DNA of 64,000 nucleotides from Astragalus membranaceus (taxonomy: Eukaryota; Streptophyta; Magnoliopsida; Fabales; Fabaceae), in assembly GCA_039519185.1 (NCBI GenBank), contig CM076854.1, positions 162,431,434-162,495,433 on the forward strand, read 5' to 3'. Within the stretch, counting starts at the first letter, position 1. Each line of letters opens with the position of its first letter. Below the pieces are notes generated by a model, which saw nothing but the letters and a program-made list of their open reading frames with translations, was not told where the DNA came from and ran no database searches. The translations under genes and the position numbers were made by a program. Of this stretch, positions 24,677 through 37,716 are shown in pieces.

Positions 24677-27600
24677 TTACTCTAAAATTTCTCCCTCCTC
24701 TTCATCTTCACTAACATGGTGTACAATCTTTTGTTCTGTTACCTTGTTACCATGTTCAAGAACTCCATTTCCACAGTGCAGATGTTTGTCTTTAGCATCA
24801 CGTTCTGATCCCATTTCTTTAACCGCGACTGACGGATATACCAGTGGCTTATCAGGATAATTTTTGAAGAAAGAGTTCACCACCATGAACCTGAAAACCT
24901 GAAACAGGTGGCTCTTATCCCTCTTAATATCTGCACTCAAGAGTTTCTGTAATAAAGTTGGCTTCCTCTTGTTTAAAGAAGGGCTTTCTGAAAAGTCTTT
25001 TCCAGCAAACTTCTGCTTCTTGGCGAACCGGTTTTTTTTGTCTGATTTCCTGTTTGGCTTGTTTTTGAATTTCCTTTTGTCAGTAAATGTGTTTTTCTCT
25101 TCACTCTGAAGGTCTTGATTTGCAGAATTCTTCAGGTAGTATGTAGGTATTTCAGCAACTTCGACTCCCAACTCAGCTTGCTTTGCTAAAACCTCCTTGA
25201 GCTGCAAAGATAAAAATTTATAAACCAAGTTAAAGATTTGAAATGCTACTCGCCACGAGTCCAAGGAAGAATTATTTGCTATCAATTATATTATACATTA
25301 TATATTTCATTCTAAACAATACCACTTGGTTACTCTTAATGGAATGGCAAAATTTAATTGGGCAATATAAAAATGACATACTGGAAGGTATTATATGCTA
25401 AAATAATACTTCAATAAGTATACCTCTCTTTGTAAGACCTCCTTATCAATGGCCTTGGAGTCTTTCAAGTGTTCACTCTGCTTCTGCAGGTAGCATCTCA
25501 GTTATCACTTATTACTTATTGGAGTATAAAATTTGATGAACACGAGCAGATAAAGTAGTTTGTTTCAAACCTGCTGAATGTTGTCACTGAAAGGGTGATT
25601 CTTCCTCCGTGCTTCACGCCATTGTTGGATTTCTTGCTCAGAATAAGTCACAGAAAATGATCTAACCATTCCAAAAATTAAAAAATAATAGTCACAAAAT
25701 CCAGGTTAAAAAGTTAAGATATTGTCAATAGTAATACAAAGGGATAAATTGTGAAATTAAGTTCAAGAAATGTAGATTTGTGGATAAAAGATCAAACTAA
25801 AACCAGATGATAAGAATACATGATTTCTAAATATAGCACGAGAAACATTTTGATGTTATTTAAAATCTTAAAGATTGGTGCCTATATTGTAAAACGTCCC
25901 ACACTTGTTAACTACATATGTTAGAGGCAGGGTGTTTTAGATCTACAAATATCAATTGACTACCGTACTTGATCTGTATCTAAAATGGTTTACTTACTAC
26001 ACAACAACTTATAAGTCAGTCAACTTATTGGATGGGACTGTCGGCACTCCCTTTTACCTCTCTTAAATTTTCTTGGTGGGTTTATCACTTCCTGCATGTC
26101 AATTTTTAAAAAATAATTCATCTGGAGTCACTGATTCCTATTCCTGACTAAACCTATAGGTAATAAAACAAATAATTGATGAACGTACTAACATGAAAAA
26201 GTTGTGTTGATTTAGCCCCACCCCACCCCACCCCAATTATAAAAATGTAAACTACCTTTAGATGGTAGTGACAAGTGACAGACTAAAAAACTGGATATTT
26301 GGCCACAGAATCAAGGATTGTATGCCAAAACTTTTAACATAACAGATTGGCAGAAATGTTCTACAAAATTGTTTTAACTTTCAGATTTACAACATTGTTA
26401 TTCAAAAATCATAATAACGGTAAACTTTTTAAATCTCAGAAAATATTGCTTCCGGATAAAATCTACTAGGCGCAGTTTTAGGACGTCTAGTTCAAAGAGG
26501 AACTAGTTAATTGCTGGAAAGCTTTTACTTGATACTACTCAACAATGTAATAAGCAAGTAAAATCAAATCAAAACAGTCTGTCTAAAACTAAAAAATATC
26601 CATTTTCAGTGAAGCGGCCACTTAAAAAGGAGGTCATCTAATGAGCATCTTGTTACACATCATCACCATGAAGGAAAAAAATTCAAGCAGTTGAATGTAA
26701 GGCAGTGTTAGGCTGCTAGCAAGTATTAGATGGGGACCAGATAAGAAAGGATTGGAAAGTCAAGCAGAAGTTCAAGCTACCTTTTCGGTTCCTGCAGAAG
26801 ATCCTCAGAATTCAAACCAAAATCACCTGCTCTCCTCCCATTGTGGGGACCTGCTTTTGCCGCAACGATTAGTCTAACTGCAGAAAAATGTTTATTATCT
26901 TGGTACCAAGGCAGTAGAGTTCAAACCTTTGCCTTTATGTTCTTTACGAAACCCATTTCTCCCCTTTCCATTGTCGTTACCAAGAAATTTAGATTTCTGG
27001 AACCTGTGTGAATTGGACAATGATTGTAAAGTAAATCACACGAAAACTATGTAAGTAATCAAATTGTTAACACAATTAACCAAGAGAAATAAAATAGAGA
27101 AGGAAAAAACATACCCTCCTTGAAACCCCCCTCTATTTGGTTTGTTTTTGAAGTTTTTGTTTGGTGATCCATTCCAATTAGAATTCGGAAAATTAGTTTT
27201 GATATTGCTATTAGGACTTTCCTGCAGTGATTAGTCGGAGTTGCATTAAATTATTCTACAGCAGTATTTACAAGTGACAAATAACAAATGTGGCTAATAG
27301 TCTAATACACAACGTAAAGAGTAAAGACAGAAACACATTAAGCTTTAAAAATACCTGTGTGTGTGACTTCATAAATGCAGAAGGTTGAGAATTATTTGTA
27401 TGATGTGGCTGGGCCAAATTAGGATTAAGTGGTGCATAACTGTTCCCTTGTAACTGCTGAGATGTAAAAGGTGCTGATGCAGAAGCATTTGTGTTTCCAG
27501 TTGGTTGAACACGGATTTTCTCATTTGGATCAATCTGTGGCCTTACTTGATTTCCAGGCATAAGACCAAACTGGGGATTTGCGGAAAAGACTGGATTTTG

Positions 27601-28227
27601 AGGGAGCATAGCCTGAGGCACTTGGTTTTGGTTTGGAAAGCCAAACATGGGATGGGGATTAGGATGCATACCGTATGGACCAACTTGAGAAGGGTTAGGC
27701 ACTTGTATAGGCAACTGTTGTTGATTCATATTTTGCATAGGTAATTGTTGTTGATTCATATTTTGCATAGGTAACTGTTGTTGATTCATATTTTGCATAG
27801 GATATGGGGCACAAAATTGTCCACCATTTGGAATATTCATATTCATATTGGGTTGCTGAAGTATATTTATAATACTTTGTGCTAACATTTGCCCCTGGAG
27901 TGGAGACAAAGTGATTTGAGGTGCATTCTGCATGAATTGTCCTTGAATAGGAAACATTGGATTGTTGTAATTGGCATTTTGGGGACCTACACCCCCCATA
28001 GGAGACATATTATGGGGCTGATTGTTTTGCAAAGGAGGGAAATGATTTGCAGGATTCATAGGTGGTTGCTGCATGTTGGGCATAAAGGGAGGCCTAAAGT
28101 TTTGGTTTTGGTTTTGGTAGTTGCCTGCACCCAATTGAGAGTGGTTTTGCAAAGGAAACTGGTAGTTAGGAGGAGCATTTGAGGAAATCGGTGGTATAGA
28201 CTTGGAAGAGTTATTATTATTGGACAT
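24677..28227 (-). CDS. NUFIP: NUFIP1-like snoRNP-assembly protein, complete, 7 exons
   Basis: Minus-strand exons: 28227-27355, 27221-27115, 27003-26927, 26850-26781, 25661-25571, 25483-25424, 25201-24677. All are GT..AG, giving 1803 bp (600 aa). The N-terminal ~290 residues are Asn/Gln/Pro/Met-rich and disordered. Exons 2-4 are Gly/Lys/Arg/Asn-rich. The NUFIP1 signature starts near residue 376 (SFSVTYSEQEIQQWREARR, KNHPFS) and is followed by a basic lysine-rich stretch and a C-terminal hydrophobic/aromatic region (LFQVFRFMVVNSFFKNYPDK). In eukaryotes NUFIP helps assemble box C/D snoRNPs with R2TP; in Arabidopsis the orthologue type is At5g18440. The chosen start, MSNNNNSSK, is the first ATG of the frame with coding-like content; an in-frame codon upstream is not an ATG. 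Confidence 0.9.
27711..27800 (-). repeat. Three tandem 30-bp units in NUFIP exon 1
   Basis: Exact-period 30-bp units lie at 27711-27740, 27741-27770 and 27771-27800. They encode a decapeptide of the type PMQNMNQQQL three times within the disordered Asn/Gln-rich N-terminus. The period keeps the frame. It is a site of likely length polymorphism. Confidence 0.95.
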
Positions 28228-29657
28228 GGTATGGTATACTATGAATGAAAATCCAAGAATCAATCTTGAAAACAAACAAAGTGGCCACAGCAGCTAGTAT
28301 ATAACTTTGAGTTGAGAAATGGTGAAAGGGAGAGAGAAAGGTGAGACTTTACCGAGAAAAAATGAATTATTGGTCAAACCCCATTTGATCAAAATGCTTG
28401 AGCGGCAAATTGCTGTGCTTAGGGGAAATGAAGGTTGCTCAAACTTCTTTGCTTAATAGTACTGTCAGGCATCCACTTTCTACTTCTTTTTCTATCTCTT
28501 GCAATCAACTTCAGTAGTAATACACTCAATAATGTAAGCCAAGTTTTCAAAAAGACCAATGCCGATAGTCAAATTGGGAAAGTACAGAGTAGGGAATCAA
28601 TCCTGCAGCTAGACCAAATGACCCTAAAAAAACTGCTCCAAAACCAGTATTAGAATCAAAACTTTAAACAACTAGTGTTATATCATGATTAAAACCAATC
28701 AAAACTGTTAATTCGGTTTTCTATCAATAACCTAAACTCAGTTTCATTCCTATCTACATGTACATGGCAATGTGGAACAGATAAGAGCTCGTAATACAAG
28801 AGTTAGGCTTCATTGCTTCAATTTATAACGAGATAGATGCTCCATCTCTTCTTTTTTTACTCATTTAATTTATTTAATGACACTAATTCAATCCATTTGA
28901 CCACTGTAAGCCACAAAAATTCAACCAACCAATCAGCCACAACAGCCCACAGCCATAGAAAGCCCGGCTCATGGGAGAACAAACTGGGGTTTTGTGGTGT
29001 ACAGTAGGGTGAGTTACAGAGTTAGGGTTTTTGAAATTGCAACAAACTAGAAGAAGAAACAACAGTACAACACAGTGGGATTCATAGATGGAGGATGTAG
29101 AGTCTCACTCTCACTCACCAGAAGAAGCAACGCGGAGCAGAGATGGAGGACTTGCAAAGGTGGAGCAAGACGACGTGCGTGTGCGAATAACGGCGGCGTG
29201 CGAAGAACGGCGGCGTGCGAAGAACGGCGGCGTGCGTGCGATCGGTAGGAAAGGCTCGGCCGTTCGGAGCAGGACTCGCGTGTGAGGACGGCGGAACAGA
29301 GGGTTGTGCGGTGGGTACTGTGGGAAGAGAGAAGAGGGTTGCTTTGTGCTTCTCGACTCTGTAGACTGTAACCACCGAAAATGAAAATTTCAGGGTGGGT
29401 GCAAAACTAGGGTCCAAGTTCAAAATTAAAATGGATTTAATTAGTCGATGAGTAACCATTAATTAGTCGATCCATAACCATAACCGACCATTCCATAAAT
29501 TATGATTGATTTTAGTCGTAAAAGTTTTTAAACGGTATGTACATGTAAACTAAACTCAATTAAAATTTTGGAGGGTTAAAATATTTTTTTTTGATATTAG
29601 GAGTGTAAATGAAAAAAAATTCAAAGGGTGCAAGCAAGTGAAGTGACTCCTAAACAC
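28228..29657. promoter_or_regulatory. NUFIP upstream region and unassigned spacer
   Basis: The first few hundred bases should hold the NUFIP promoter and 5' UTR (minus orientation). From about 28990 to 29340 the DNA is unusually GC-rich for this window and has coding-like open frames on both strands but no recognised domain. It may be an exon-like or promoter remnant of an unknown transcript. No gene is called. Confidence 0.4.
29182..29232. repeat. Three tandem 17-bp GC-rich units
   Basis: Units tgcgaataacggcggcg, tgcgaagaacggcggcg and tgcgaagaacggcggcg lie consecutively. The 17-bp period is not a multiple of three, which argues against a real reading frame here. Confidence 0.9.
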
Positions 29658-30699
29658 TAGGGTGTTCAAAACCGAACAAATCCAATAGAAAACCGCAAAC
29701 CGAACCAACCTAAATCGAAAATCGCAAACTGAACCAACCCAAATCCAAAACCGCAAAAATCGATATTTATGGGATCTAATCGGTTTTCTTTTTGACTCAA
29801 CTGTGTGGTTTGGTTCAACCCGCGATTTTTGTTTCACCAACCGAACTAAATCAAACCGCAAGTAAGCCTATGACTTACTGCCTTCCTTGATTGGCACGCT
29901 ATTTGGACTTAAACTTACAACAACTCTCACTCACTTATTAGCTCAAATCCAATTTTGTTGTTTATTGTCTCACATTTCTCACTCTAAAATTAGAAAAAAT
30001 TATTTTGCTCAAATAAAAAAGTAGTAATATTTAGATTTATGATTAAATTAGTTCATTTTAACTATATTTTAAAGGCTTAAATATCATTTACCCCCTGCAA
30101 ATATCACGTTTATCCATTTACCCCCTGCAAATATCATGTTTGTCCATTTACCCCCTGCAAAAAAAAACTTTCAAAACAAACCTTGCAAATATTAAGTGTT
30201 TCTAGTTACCCCCTGTTGTTAGTTTTAGCTAACAATGTTAAGTCTATGCTGACTTTGCAGGGAGGTAACTAGAAACACTTAATATTTGCAGGGGGTAACT
30301 AGATCCCACTTAATATATGCAAGGGGTAAATGGATAAACGTTATATTTGCAGGGGGTAACTAGATCCCAAATGGCAGCCAAAACTAACGTTGTTAGCTAA
30401 AACTAACAGCAGGGGTAACTAGAAACACTTAATATTTGCAATGTTTGTTTTGAAAGTTTTTTTTTTGCAGGGGGTAAAAGGATAAACGTGATATTTGCAG
30501 GGGGTAAATGATATTTAAATTATGTTTTGTCTCCTAAAAAACCGAACCAACCGAACCAATCCAAACTATTAGTTTGGTTTGGTTCAGATTTTTTTTTAGA
30601 AAGTCAACCGAACCAAACCAAAACGCATGTATTTTTACTTTACGGTTCGGTTCGATTTTATGCTCAAACCCGAACTAACTCGCACTGCGAACACCCGTA
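29658..30699. mobile_element. Non-autonomous hAT element with perfect 8-bp target duplication
   Basis: The ends are tagggtgttc and gaacacccgta (inverted). The flanking 8-bp repeat ctaaacac is perfect at 29650-29657 and 30700-30707. The interior is made of 'aaccgaaccaa' and 'ggtttggttc' repeats. Its middle is interrupted by the 440-bp hairpin element at 30078-30517, so the original size was about 600 bp. No transposase. Confidence 0.85.
30078..30517. mobile_element. 440-bp foldback (hairpin) element nested in the hAT element
   Basis: The outer 38 bp of each end are exact inverted copies (taaatatcatttaccccctg... on the left). The arms remain complementary inward for well over 100 bp, with repeated 'accccctgcaaatatcacgt' blocks. 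One arm has an extra copy of a ~32-bp block. RNA from either strand would form a long stem. No target duplication was recognised. Confidence 0.85.
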
Positions 30700-30707
30700 C
30701 TAAACAC

Positions 30708-32212
30708 AATGTGGTATGTTCCCGCTGATATTCCTTATATGCTATGATGGAGAAATTTTAGGGCAATGCTAGCAACTCTGCAAAACACTAGAATTTATCT
30801 CTCATGCCATGTGCCCAGGTTATAGTTATTGAAAATATATATAATATTATATATTTTTGTTTAAATTATCTAGAATAATAATTCAATTCAATATAATGTT
30901 GTTCGTTGATCATTTATTCAATTATTTTATCTAAATATGAAATTGATATTTTAACAATCGGGTCGATGATTAATTCGATGAAGGTACCGGGTCACTAGTT
31001 AAAACACATGACCATTCACTCAGTCTTTATTAAAAAATTCTCAATTTTTCGGGACCTACAAAGTTTAGAAATCACCTTTTAATATTATTTTTTTCATTTT
31101 TAAAAATGGTGCACCGTTCAACTTTCTCTCTCCCTCGCCACCATTTCATGTATGAATATAAGTATTCCACTGCCCAAATTTTTTTAAATCAGGTCGCATC
31201 ACTTCTCGCACTTTAACTTATTCACTTTTGATAGTAATTTATTGAGAACTGTTGTCTAGTACAAATCGTGTTTTACGAAATGCGAGAAACGCACAAACAA
31301 TTGAATTAAATATGCCCCAAATAACACTTCATCGGGAGTCATTGCCTCATCACTCGTTGATTCTCATCTTTCGTCTCGTACTAAACACTATTTCCCTAAT
31401 TTATTTTATTTATTATAAATTAAAAGCTTTCACTTCATTCCAATGCCTAATAAATAAAGGTTTGTCACTTCTCCGGTCTTATCTTTTTCTTTTGTTACAT
31501 TATTTTTAATTCTAAACTCTTTTTACGAGACTAGCTTTCCTTTTTTCTAGTTAAAGCTCTCTATACCATCGCATCTCCATTTTCATTGTTGGAGACAATC
31601 ACTCCTCCATTTTTCTTCTCTTGTCTATTCTCCTGAGTCTCCAATTGAATGTGCAATTGCAAGGTGAAGAAGACATAATGGAGTTTTCAGTTCTAGTCGA
31701 GTCGCTCTTCTACTGGTTCACCGGTTTTTACGAAAATTCTTGAGTCGGACGGCCTGTTCCGATTTTTAAACACTGGTTAGACCTCCCCACATTCACCTAA
31801 AGATCATTCCTTCTAGAAATGATGTGCGAACTCACCTTCATGAAATGTGTTTGGTTGGTAGATTTGGTTGACTGAAGATCGGGCCCACCATAATATTTAA
31901 GTTAACACCTTCTCCTAACCAATACAATGAACAGGTCTCTCCATTTTTGTTTCACCCCAAATAATGTTTCAACACTTCTTACAAATGGCATCACAAACAT
32001 ACCTCGGTATTTCAAAGTGTCCACTACATCACATACGAAGACAACATCTGAAGAACATATATAGACAGTGTAACCCTCTTAACAAAAGACGAAGCATTGG
32101 CTTTCCAGTTGCTTGGGCAACTGTCAACCATATCAAGACAAGAATAAATCGGAATGAGCGACAGTTGATAAATTAGGCCTCTAAAAATAGATTATATTAA
32201 TAAACGAGATAA
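30708..32212. other. Unassigned AT-rich spacer
   Basis: No gene. At 31735-31785 the text ggcctgttccgatttttaaacactgg resembles the right end of the hAT MITE found at 1741-2274, so a decayed member of that family may lie here (left end possibly near 30960-31000). Otherwise nothing could be assigned. Confidence 0.4.
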
Positions 32213-32579
32213 ATAAATATCTGACAAAATTACACCAGATGTCATTTAAGTTATTTATTTGTAATGATTTGGTCTTTTATATTTTTTTTGTATCAACTTA
32301 GTCTTTTAAGTTAGATAATGTGGCCACGACCCTTTTTAGTATTTGCGTTACAAAAAAACACAGTTGGCATAAACGACGCTAACGTGGTTGTAACGGAGTT
32401 GGCATATCTCTGCTTTTTGCTGAGTCAATCCTGATGAGTCACTGTTTATAATTAATATTAATATTTATTAAAAATATAAAAATTAAAAACCCTTGTTCAT
32501 CATTTCCTTCTTCCATCAAATAATTTTTCCAGCAAACCCAACTTCATCTTCTTCCTCTCACATAAACCCAGCAAACTTT

Positions 32580-35500
32580 TAATAAGAAACACCTAACATT
32601 GTATTAGCTTTTCTCTGCTAGGGCATGAGCGCCACGGGTGACCCCTCCACCAACGCAACGCTGATGCCTGCTGATCCAAATGACGACAATGACCTGCAAC
32701 ACAACAAGAAGAAATGTAAGATGCACAATGACATTTTAAAAAATCCTACAGAAGTAGACACAGCTGAAGCTTTGATTTCTGAGGAAATAGAAGTTGAGGC
32801 AAAATCCCCAAAATCGTTTCGTGATGCTCTCCTAAAGACAATGGGTGATGGAGAGCTGGGTGGTGAATGTTGGAGTGACCTCGTTAACGAAGACTTCCCT
32901 GAGAATTGTTGGTACCAAATGGAGGAGGAACTGATGGCCACTAAACCCACTCTGAACCCTAAGATTCCTTTATCAGAAGAGGAAATCAACGATTGGGCTA
33001 AACCTGGGGCGCAACACTTTGATTGTTTAAAGTGTTAGGGAAGAGGGTGACATTCAGAATGCTTGAAGCCAAGCTTAGGCGCTCTTCGCAGCTTAATGGC
33101 ACAATGAAAATAACTGACCTTCTAGATGATTTTTATTTGGTTTATCTATCCTCCATTGAAGACTATAGGGATGCCCTATTTGAAGGGCCATGGAAGGTAG
33201 CTGACAATTACTTGATAGTGAGGAGATGGAGACCATTTTTCTCCTTGAATGCCTCTCTCACTAAGAAGGTTGTTGTCTGTATCAGAATTCTGAAACTTCC
33301 ATTGGAACTCTGCAATGACAAATTCCTGAAACGTATTGGGGATTCTCTTGGAAGAATGCTTAGGGTTGACAAGCTGACCTCACTTCATGATAGAGGTAAG
33401 TTTGCTAGAATATGCGTTGAACTAGACCTAGACAAGCCTTTCTCATCTCATATTGATGTAATGGGAGCTAAACTATTCCTTGAGTATGAGGGACTACATT
33501 CCATATATTTCTGGTGTGGAAAGTATGAAAGATGTTTGTCGTGAGCTTTTGGAAGTTCCTGCTGAGTGTCCTAAGACTCAATGGATATGGCTTTTGATAC
33601 TAATCCTAAGACTAACAACTCAGAGACAACAGTGCCAACTGTAAACACTGCTACTACTACAACTACTCAACATGTGGAACCAGTGATCCTGGATTCTAAA
33701 GACACAAAACAGGTAGTAACTACATCTGCTGAGATACACACAGAAACTGCTCCTAAGGAAGAGATTGAGATGGGTTCTTGGAATATTCCTAAGTATACTG
33801 CCCGTAAGAAGAAACTTGCCAGAAACTCTGAGAGGGGAAAAGGTAATACTAATAGCAAGAAAAGAAGAGCACTTGTGCCTGTGGGTGATTCTGATAGTAT
33901 GCTGGAAGAGTGTCTAGTGGCATCTGACCCTGTGATAGATGAATTAAACAATGATGAGAACACAAAGGGTAGTCAGCTCAAGCTCAAACAAATTCCTTGG
34001 AAAGGGAAAGTTTGCAATCCATAGGCCCCAAGAGCTTGAATTAGTGGCAACAAGCTACTTCAAGGAGCTGTTTACTAGGGTGGAGACTAATCATCTGTAT
34101 ACTCTGAGGGGTTGCTTCCCTATTATTGAGAACTCTGCCCTCACTGATCTCTGCAGAGAACCCAACAGCTATGATATTCTCACTACTGTCAAAACATTTG
34201 AGCATTCAAAGCTCCTGGCCCAGATGGCTTCCAGGCAGTTTTTTACCACAGTCAATGGAATTCTATAGGCTCTTCAATTTGTACTCTTATTAAAGACATG
34301 TGGGCTAATCCTTGGAAAATTAAGGAACTAAATGCTACTCACATTGCTCTGATTCCCAAGTCTGACGTTGTCACCTCTATGAAACATTTTAGACCTATTG
34401 GTTTATGTAATGTGACTTACAAAATCATTACTAAATTGATCACCAGCAGGATCAGGAACATTATTAATGAATTGGTTGGCCATGCCCGATGCTCCTTCAT
34501 TCCTAGAAGGCATAGCCATGACAATATCATTGTTTCCCAAGAAATCTTCCATTCCATGAGAAAGAAGAGTGGAAAAAAAGGTTGGATGGCTATTAAAATA
34601 GACCTAGAAAAGGCCTATGATCGTCTGAGCTAGGAATTTATTCAGGAGAACCTTGAAGACATTGGTCTGCCCCCTGAGTTAGTTAATATCATTTGGCATT
34701 GTGTCTCCTCCCCAACAATGCAAGTGTTGTGGAACGGGGAAGCTTTTTGGACAGTTTCTCTCCTACTAGAGGCATTAGACAAGGCGGTCCTATCTCACCT
34801 TATCTGTTTGTGCAATGTATTGAGAGGTTTTTTCATGCCATTGAACATTCTATTGAGGAAGGAATATGGAAACCTATTCAACTGCCTAGGGGGGTCCTAC
34901 AATCTCTCATCTAGCCTTTGCTAATGACCTGATATTCTTTGCTGAAGCCAACCTAGACCAAGCTCACAACATTCAAAATATCCTCCACAACTTTTGCTTG
35001 AGCTCTGGGCAAAAGATTAGCCAAGATAAAACAAGAGTTTTCTTTTCTAAAAATGTCTCTAGATCCCAAAAACTAGAATTTTGTGAGATTATGGGCTTTC
35101 AAATGACTGGGGATCTTGATAAATATCTAGGGGTCCCTATCTTCCACAACAGGGCTGGTACCAATACTTTCAATTTTGTGTTTGAGAAAGTTAAACAAAG
35201 ACTTAGTAATTGGAAAGCTAGAACCATTTCCTTTGCTGGCAGGGTCACCCTTGCTAAGTCAGTTGTGCAGGCTATGCCTACTTATGTCATGCAATCCAGT
35301 GTGATCCCTAAAACCATTTGTGATGAGGTTGACAAACTCTGCAGATCCTTTATTTGGGGGATGAGCATAACTATAGGAAGATACATCTGGTCAACTGGGA
35401 AAAGATGTACATGCCTAAGGATGACTGAGGTTTGGGTATGAGATCTACTAGAAAGGCTAATAAAGCCTTCATGTTGAAAGGGCTTTGGCAGTTCTACTCT

Positions 35501-37007
35501 AAACCAAACAAACTGTGGTGCAACATACTTCGCAACAAATACAAATGCGGTGAGCATGGCTTCCCCAGAATTGATCCTAAGAGGAAATGATCCAATTTTT
35601 GGAATTGTTGGGCCATTCTTTGGAAGAGTTCCGAAGAAACCTTCACTGGTCAACAGGTAATGGGGAATCTATTTTATTTTGGTTTGACAAATGGATGACT
35701 GACTGTGAGCCTCTCTTGAGTTTGCCTAGCTGATATTCCTAAGGAATTATCTAATTTTTCTATCAGTCAAATTGTTCTTGACAATGGGGAGTGGAATCAG
35801 GATTTACTTAATCAATTCCTACCTAATATCATAGCCCAGAAGGTGCTCCAATCCCCTAATGTGGAAGATAGCTTTACTTGGGGTGCCTCACCAGATGGCC
35901 ATTTCACTACCAAATCTGCCTATGCAACTCTCACAAATTCTTCTCAAACTACTACTAACCCTATTTTTAAATGCATTTAGAAATGGAAAGGAGTTGAAAT
36001 TCTACGAACCTTCTTATGGAAATTGGGGAATGAAGCCATCCTCACCAAAAGATCCAGGAGAAACATTGGAAACAATAGCATGTGCCCCATCCGTGTTAGT
36101 GAGGAAGAGACTCTCTTTCACTTATTCAGAGATTGTCATGTGATTTTGGGGATCTGGAGCTACTTCAATGTGAGACGACCTGCAGTTTTTATACAAATCA
36201 AAATTGGAGCAATTGGCTTATCACAAACCTCAATCATACGGAATCTAGAGGAGAAGAACCTTACTGGAGCATAGTTTCGGAGTCACTCTTGCTTGGATCT
36301 GAAGAAAGAGAAATGATAAGGTATTCTCCAACAAAACCGTTTCAACTAGCTCCTCTGTTATCAAGATCGGAAATGAAGTAGAAGGCATTATTGCTTGTTT
36401 GGAGAAACGCAACATCATGCAACCCTTGAACAATCCTTCTGAGGTGCCTGTGAATGATGGTTGGGTTCCCCCTTCAATTGAAGCTTGGAAATTGAATTGC
36501 CATGGTTCGGTGATCAATTGTGGTAGATCGACCGGTTGTGGTGGAGTCCTTCGTGATCACCACGGTAACTTCGTACTTGCTTTCAGTCGTTGCTTGACCC
36601 CGTGTTCCTCTCTTGAATCGAAGCTCTGGGGTATTTTTCATGGAATTAACACTGTTTACGAAAGAGGATTCAAGAATGTGATAATTGAGTTCGATTCTTC
36701 GCAAGCTATTGATCTTCTATCTGGTAACATTAACAACCATTATCCTCTGTTTGGTTTGATTCACGACATCACTCAGATCGGAAGTCACGATGCTCACTGG
36801 TCTTGGAGAAGAATTGGAAGACAAAACAACACGATAGCTGACATAATGGCGAAACAGAGTCACAATATTGAGGATGAGTTTGTAATTTACAATTCTGTCC
36901 CTGACTGTATTATTAGAGCTCTTAATGCTGAGAGATATGGGCCTGTTGGTGCCTTAATGTAATTGTTCTCTCTGGGCTTGTTGGCCCTATTTGTCATAAA
37001 AAAAAAA
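32580..37007 (+). mobile_element. L1-type LINE, decayed, nearly full gene order
   Basis: In order on +: an acidic N-terminal segment (32625-33030), a DUF4283-like RNA-binding domain of ORF1 (~33030-33540, LFEGPWKVADNYLIVRRWRP), a Thr/Lys-rich linker (33580-34020), then ORF2 lacking its endonuclease. The reverse transcriptase spans ~34100-35400 (HFRPIGLCNVTYKIITKL, IKIDLEKAYDRLS, RQGGPISPYLF, LAFANDLIFFAE where YADD/FADD is usual, KYLGVPIF). A zf-RVT region (~35850-36180) and an RNase H domain (~36460-36960, WKLNCHGS, ESKLWGIFHGI, ADIMAKQSH) follow. The 3' end is an A10 tract at 36998-37007. There are multiple stops and frameshifts. The 5' junction is uncertain (32560-32620). Confidence 0.88.
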
Positions 37008-37716
37008 CCCAGTAAACCTAACTCCATCTTCTTACTCTCGATTTATCATGGTTGATTTTTGTAAATTCAAATTGATCATTTAAAATTTTAATTGTGGGAA
37101 ACTGAAATTAATGGGTTTATGATAAACATGATGCTGCAAAGTAACAAACTTTACCAATGTTCACTTCCTTCATCAATGTTTTCTCAGATCTCCATCTTCA
37201 TCATAATGCATCATATCTCTATTTAAAATCAAATTAAAAATGGAAAAACAAACCCAAAAATTTAAAGTCAATCTTAAGGTTTTAAAAATGGAAACACAAA
37301 CTCTAAGTAGTGGGGGATTTGTGAGGACACATTCCGATTTGGGCTGGAAATCATTTCACACATGATGAGGGCTTGAATATAGCCATGAATATGGGCTGCA
37401 GAATCTCGTCCATGATGAAGAAGATGAAGATAATGAAAGAAGAAAAACCCTAGTTCATCTCAATTTGGGGTTTTTGATTTTGGGGTTAAATTGTTACACT
37501 ACAATAGTCATAAAGGACCAAATTGTTGCAAGACAGAGGACACGTAGGTGATAACTCTAATTTATATAAAGTTATTTATACTTCTAAACGCAACAAATTG
37601 CTTTAAACTCAAGTACAAAGTGTGTTAAATATAGTAATATTAGTAAAATAACAACATTCTAGGAATTATGTGATGAATAAAGCATTTTGTATATATATTG
37701 GTATGTTTGATGTGTT

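Noticed and set aside
29088..29459. Overlapping open frames on both strands in the GC-rich island
   Set aside because: Contain 17-bp (non-triplet) repeats and no recognisable domain; likely composition artefacts.
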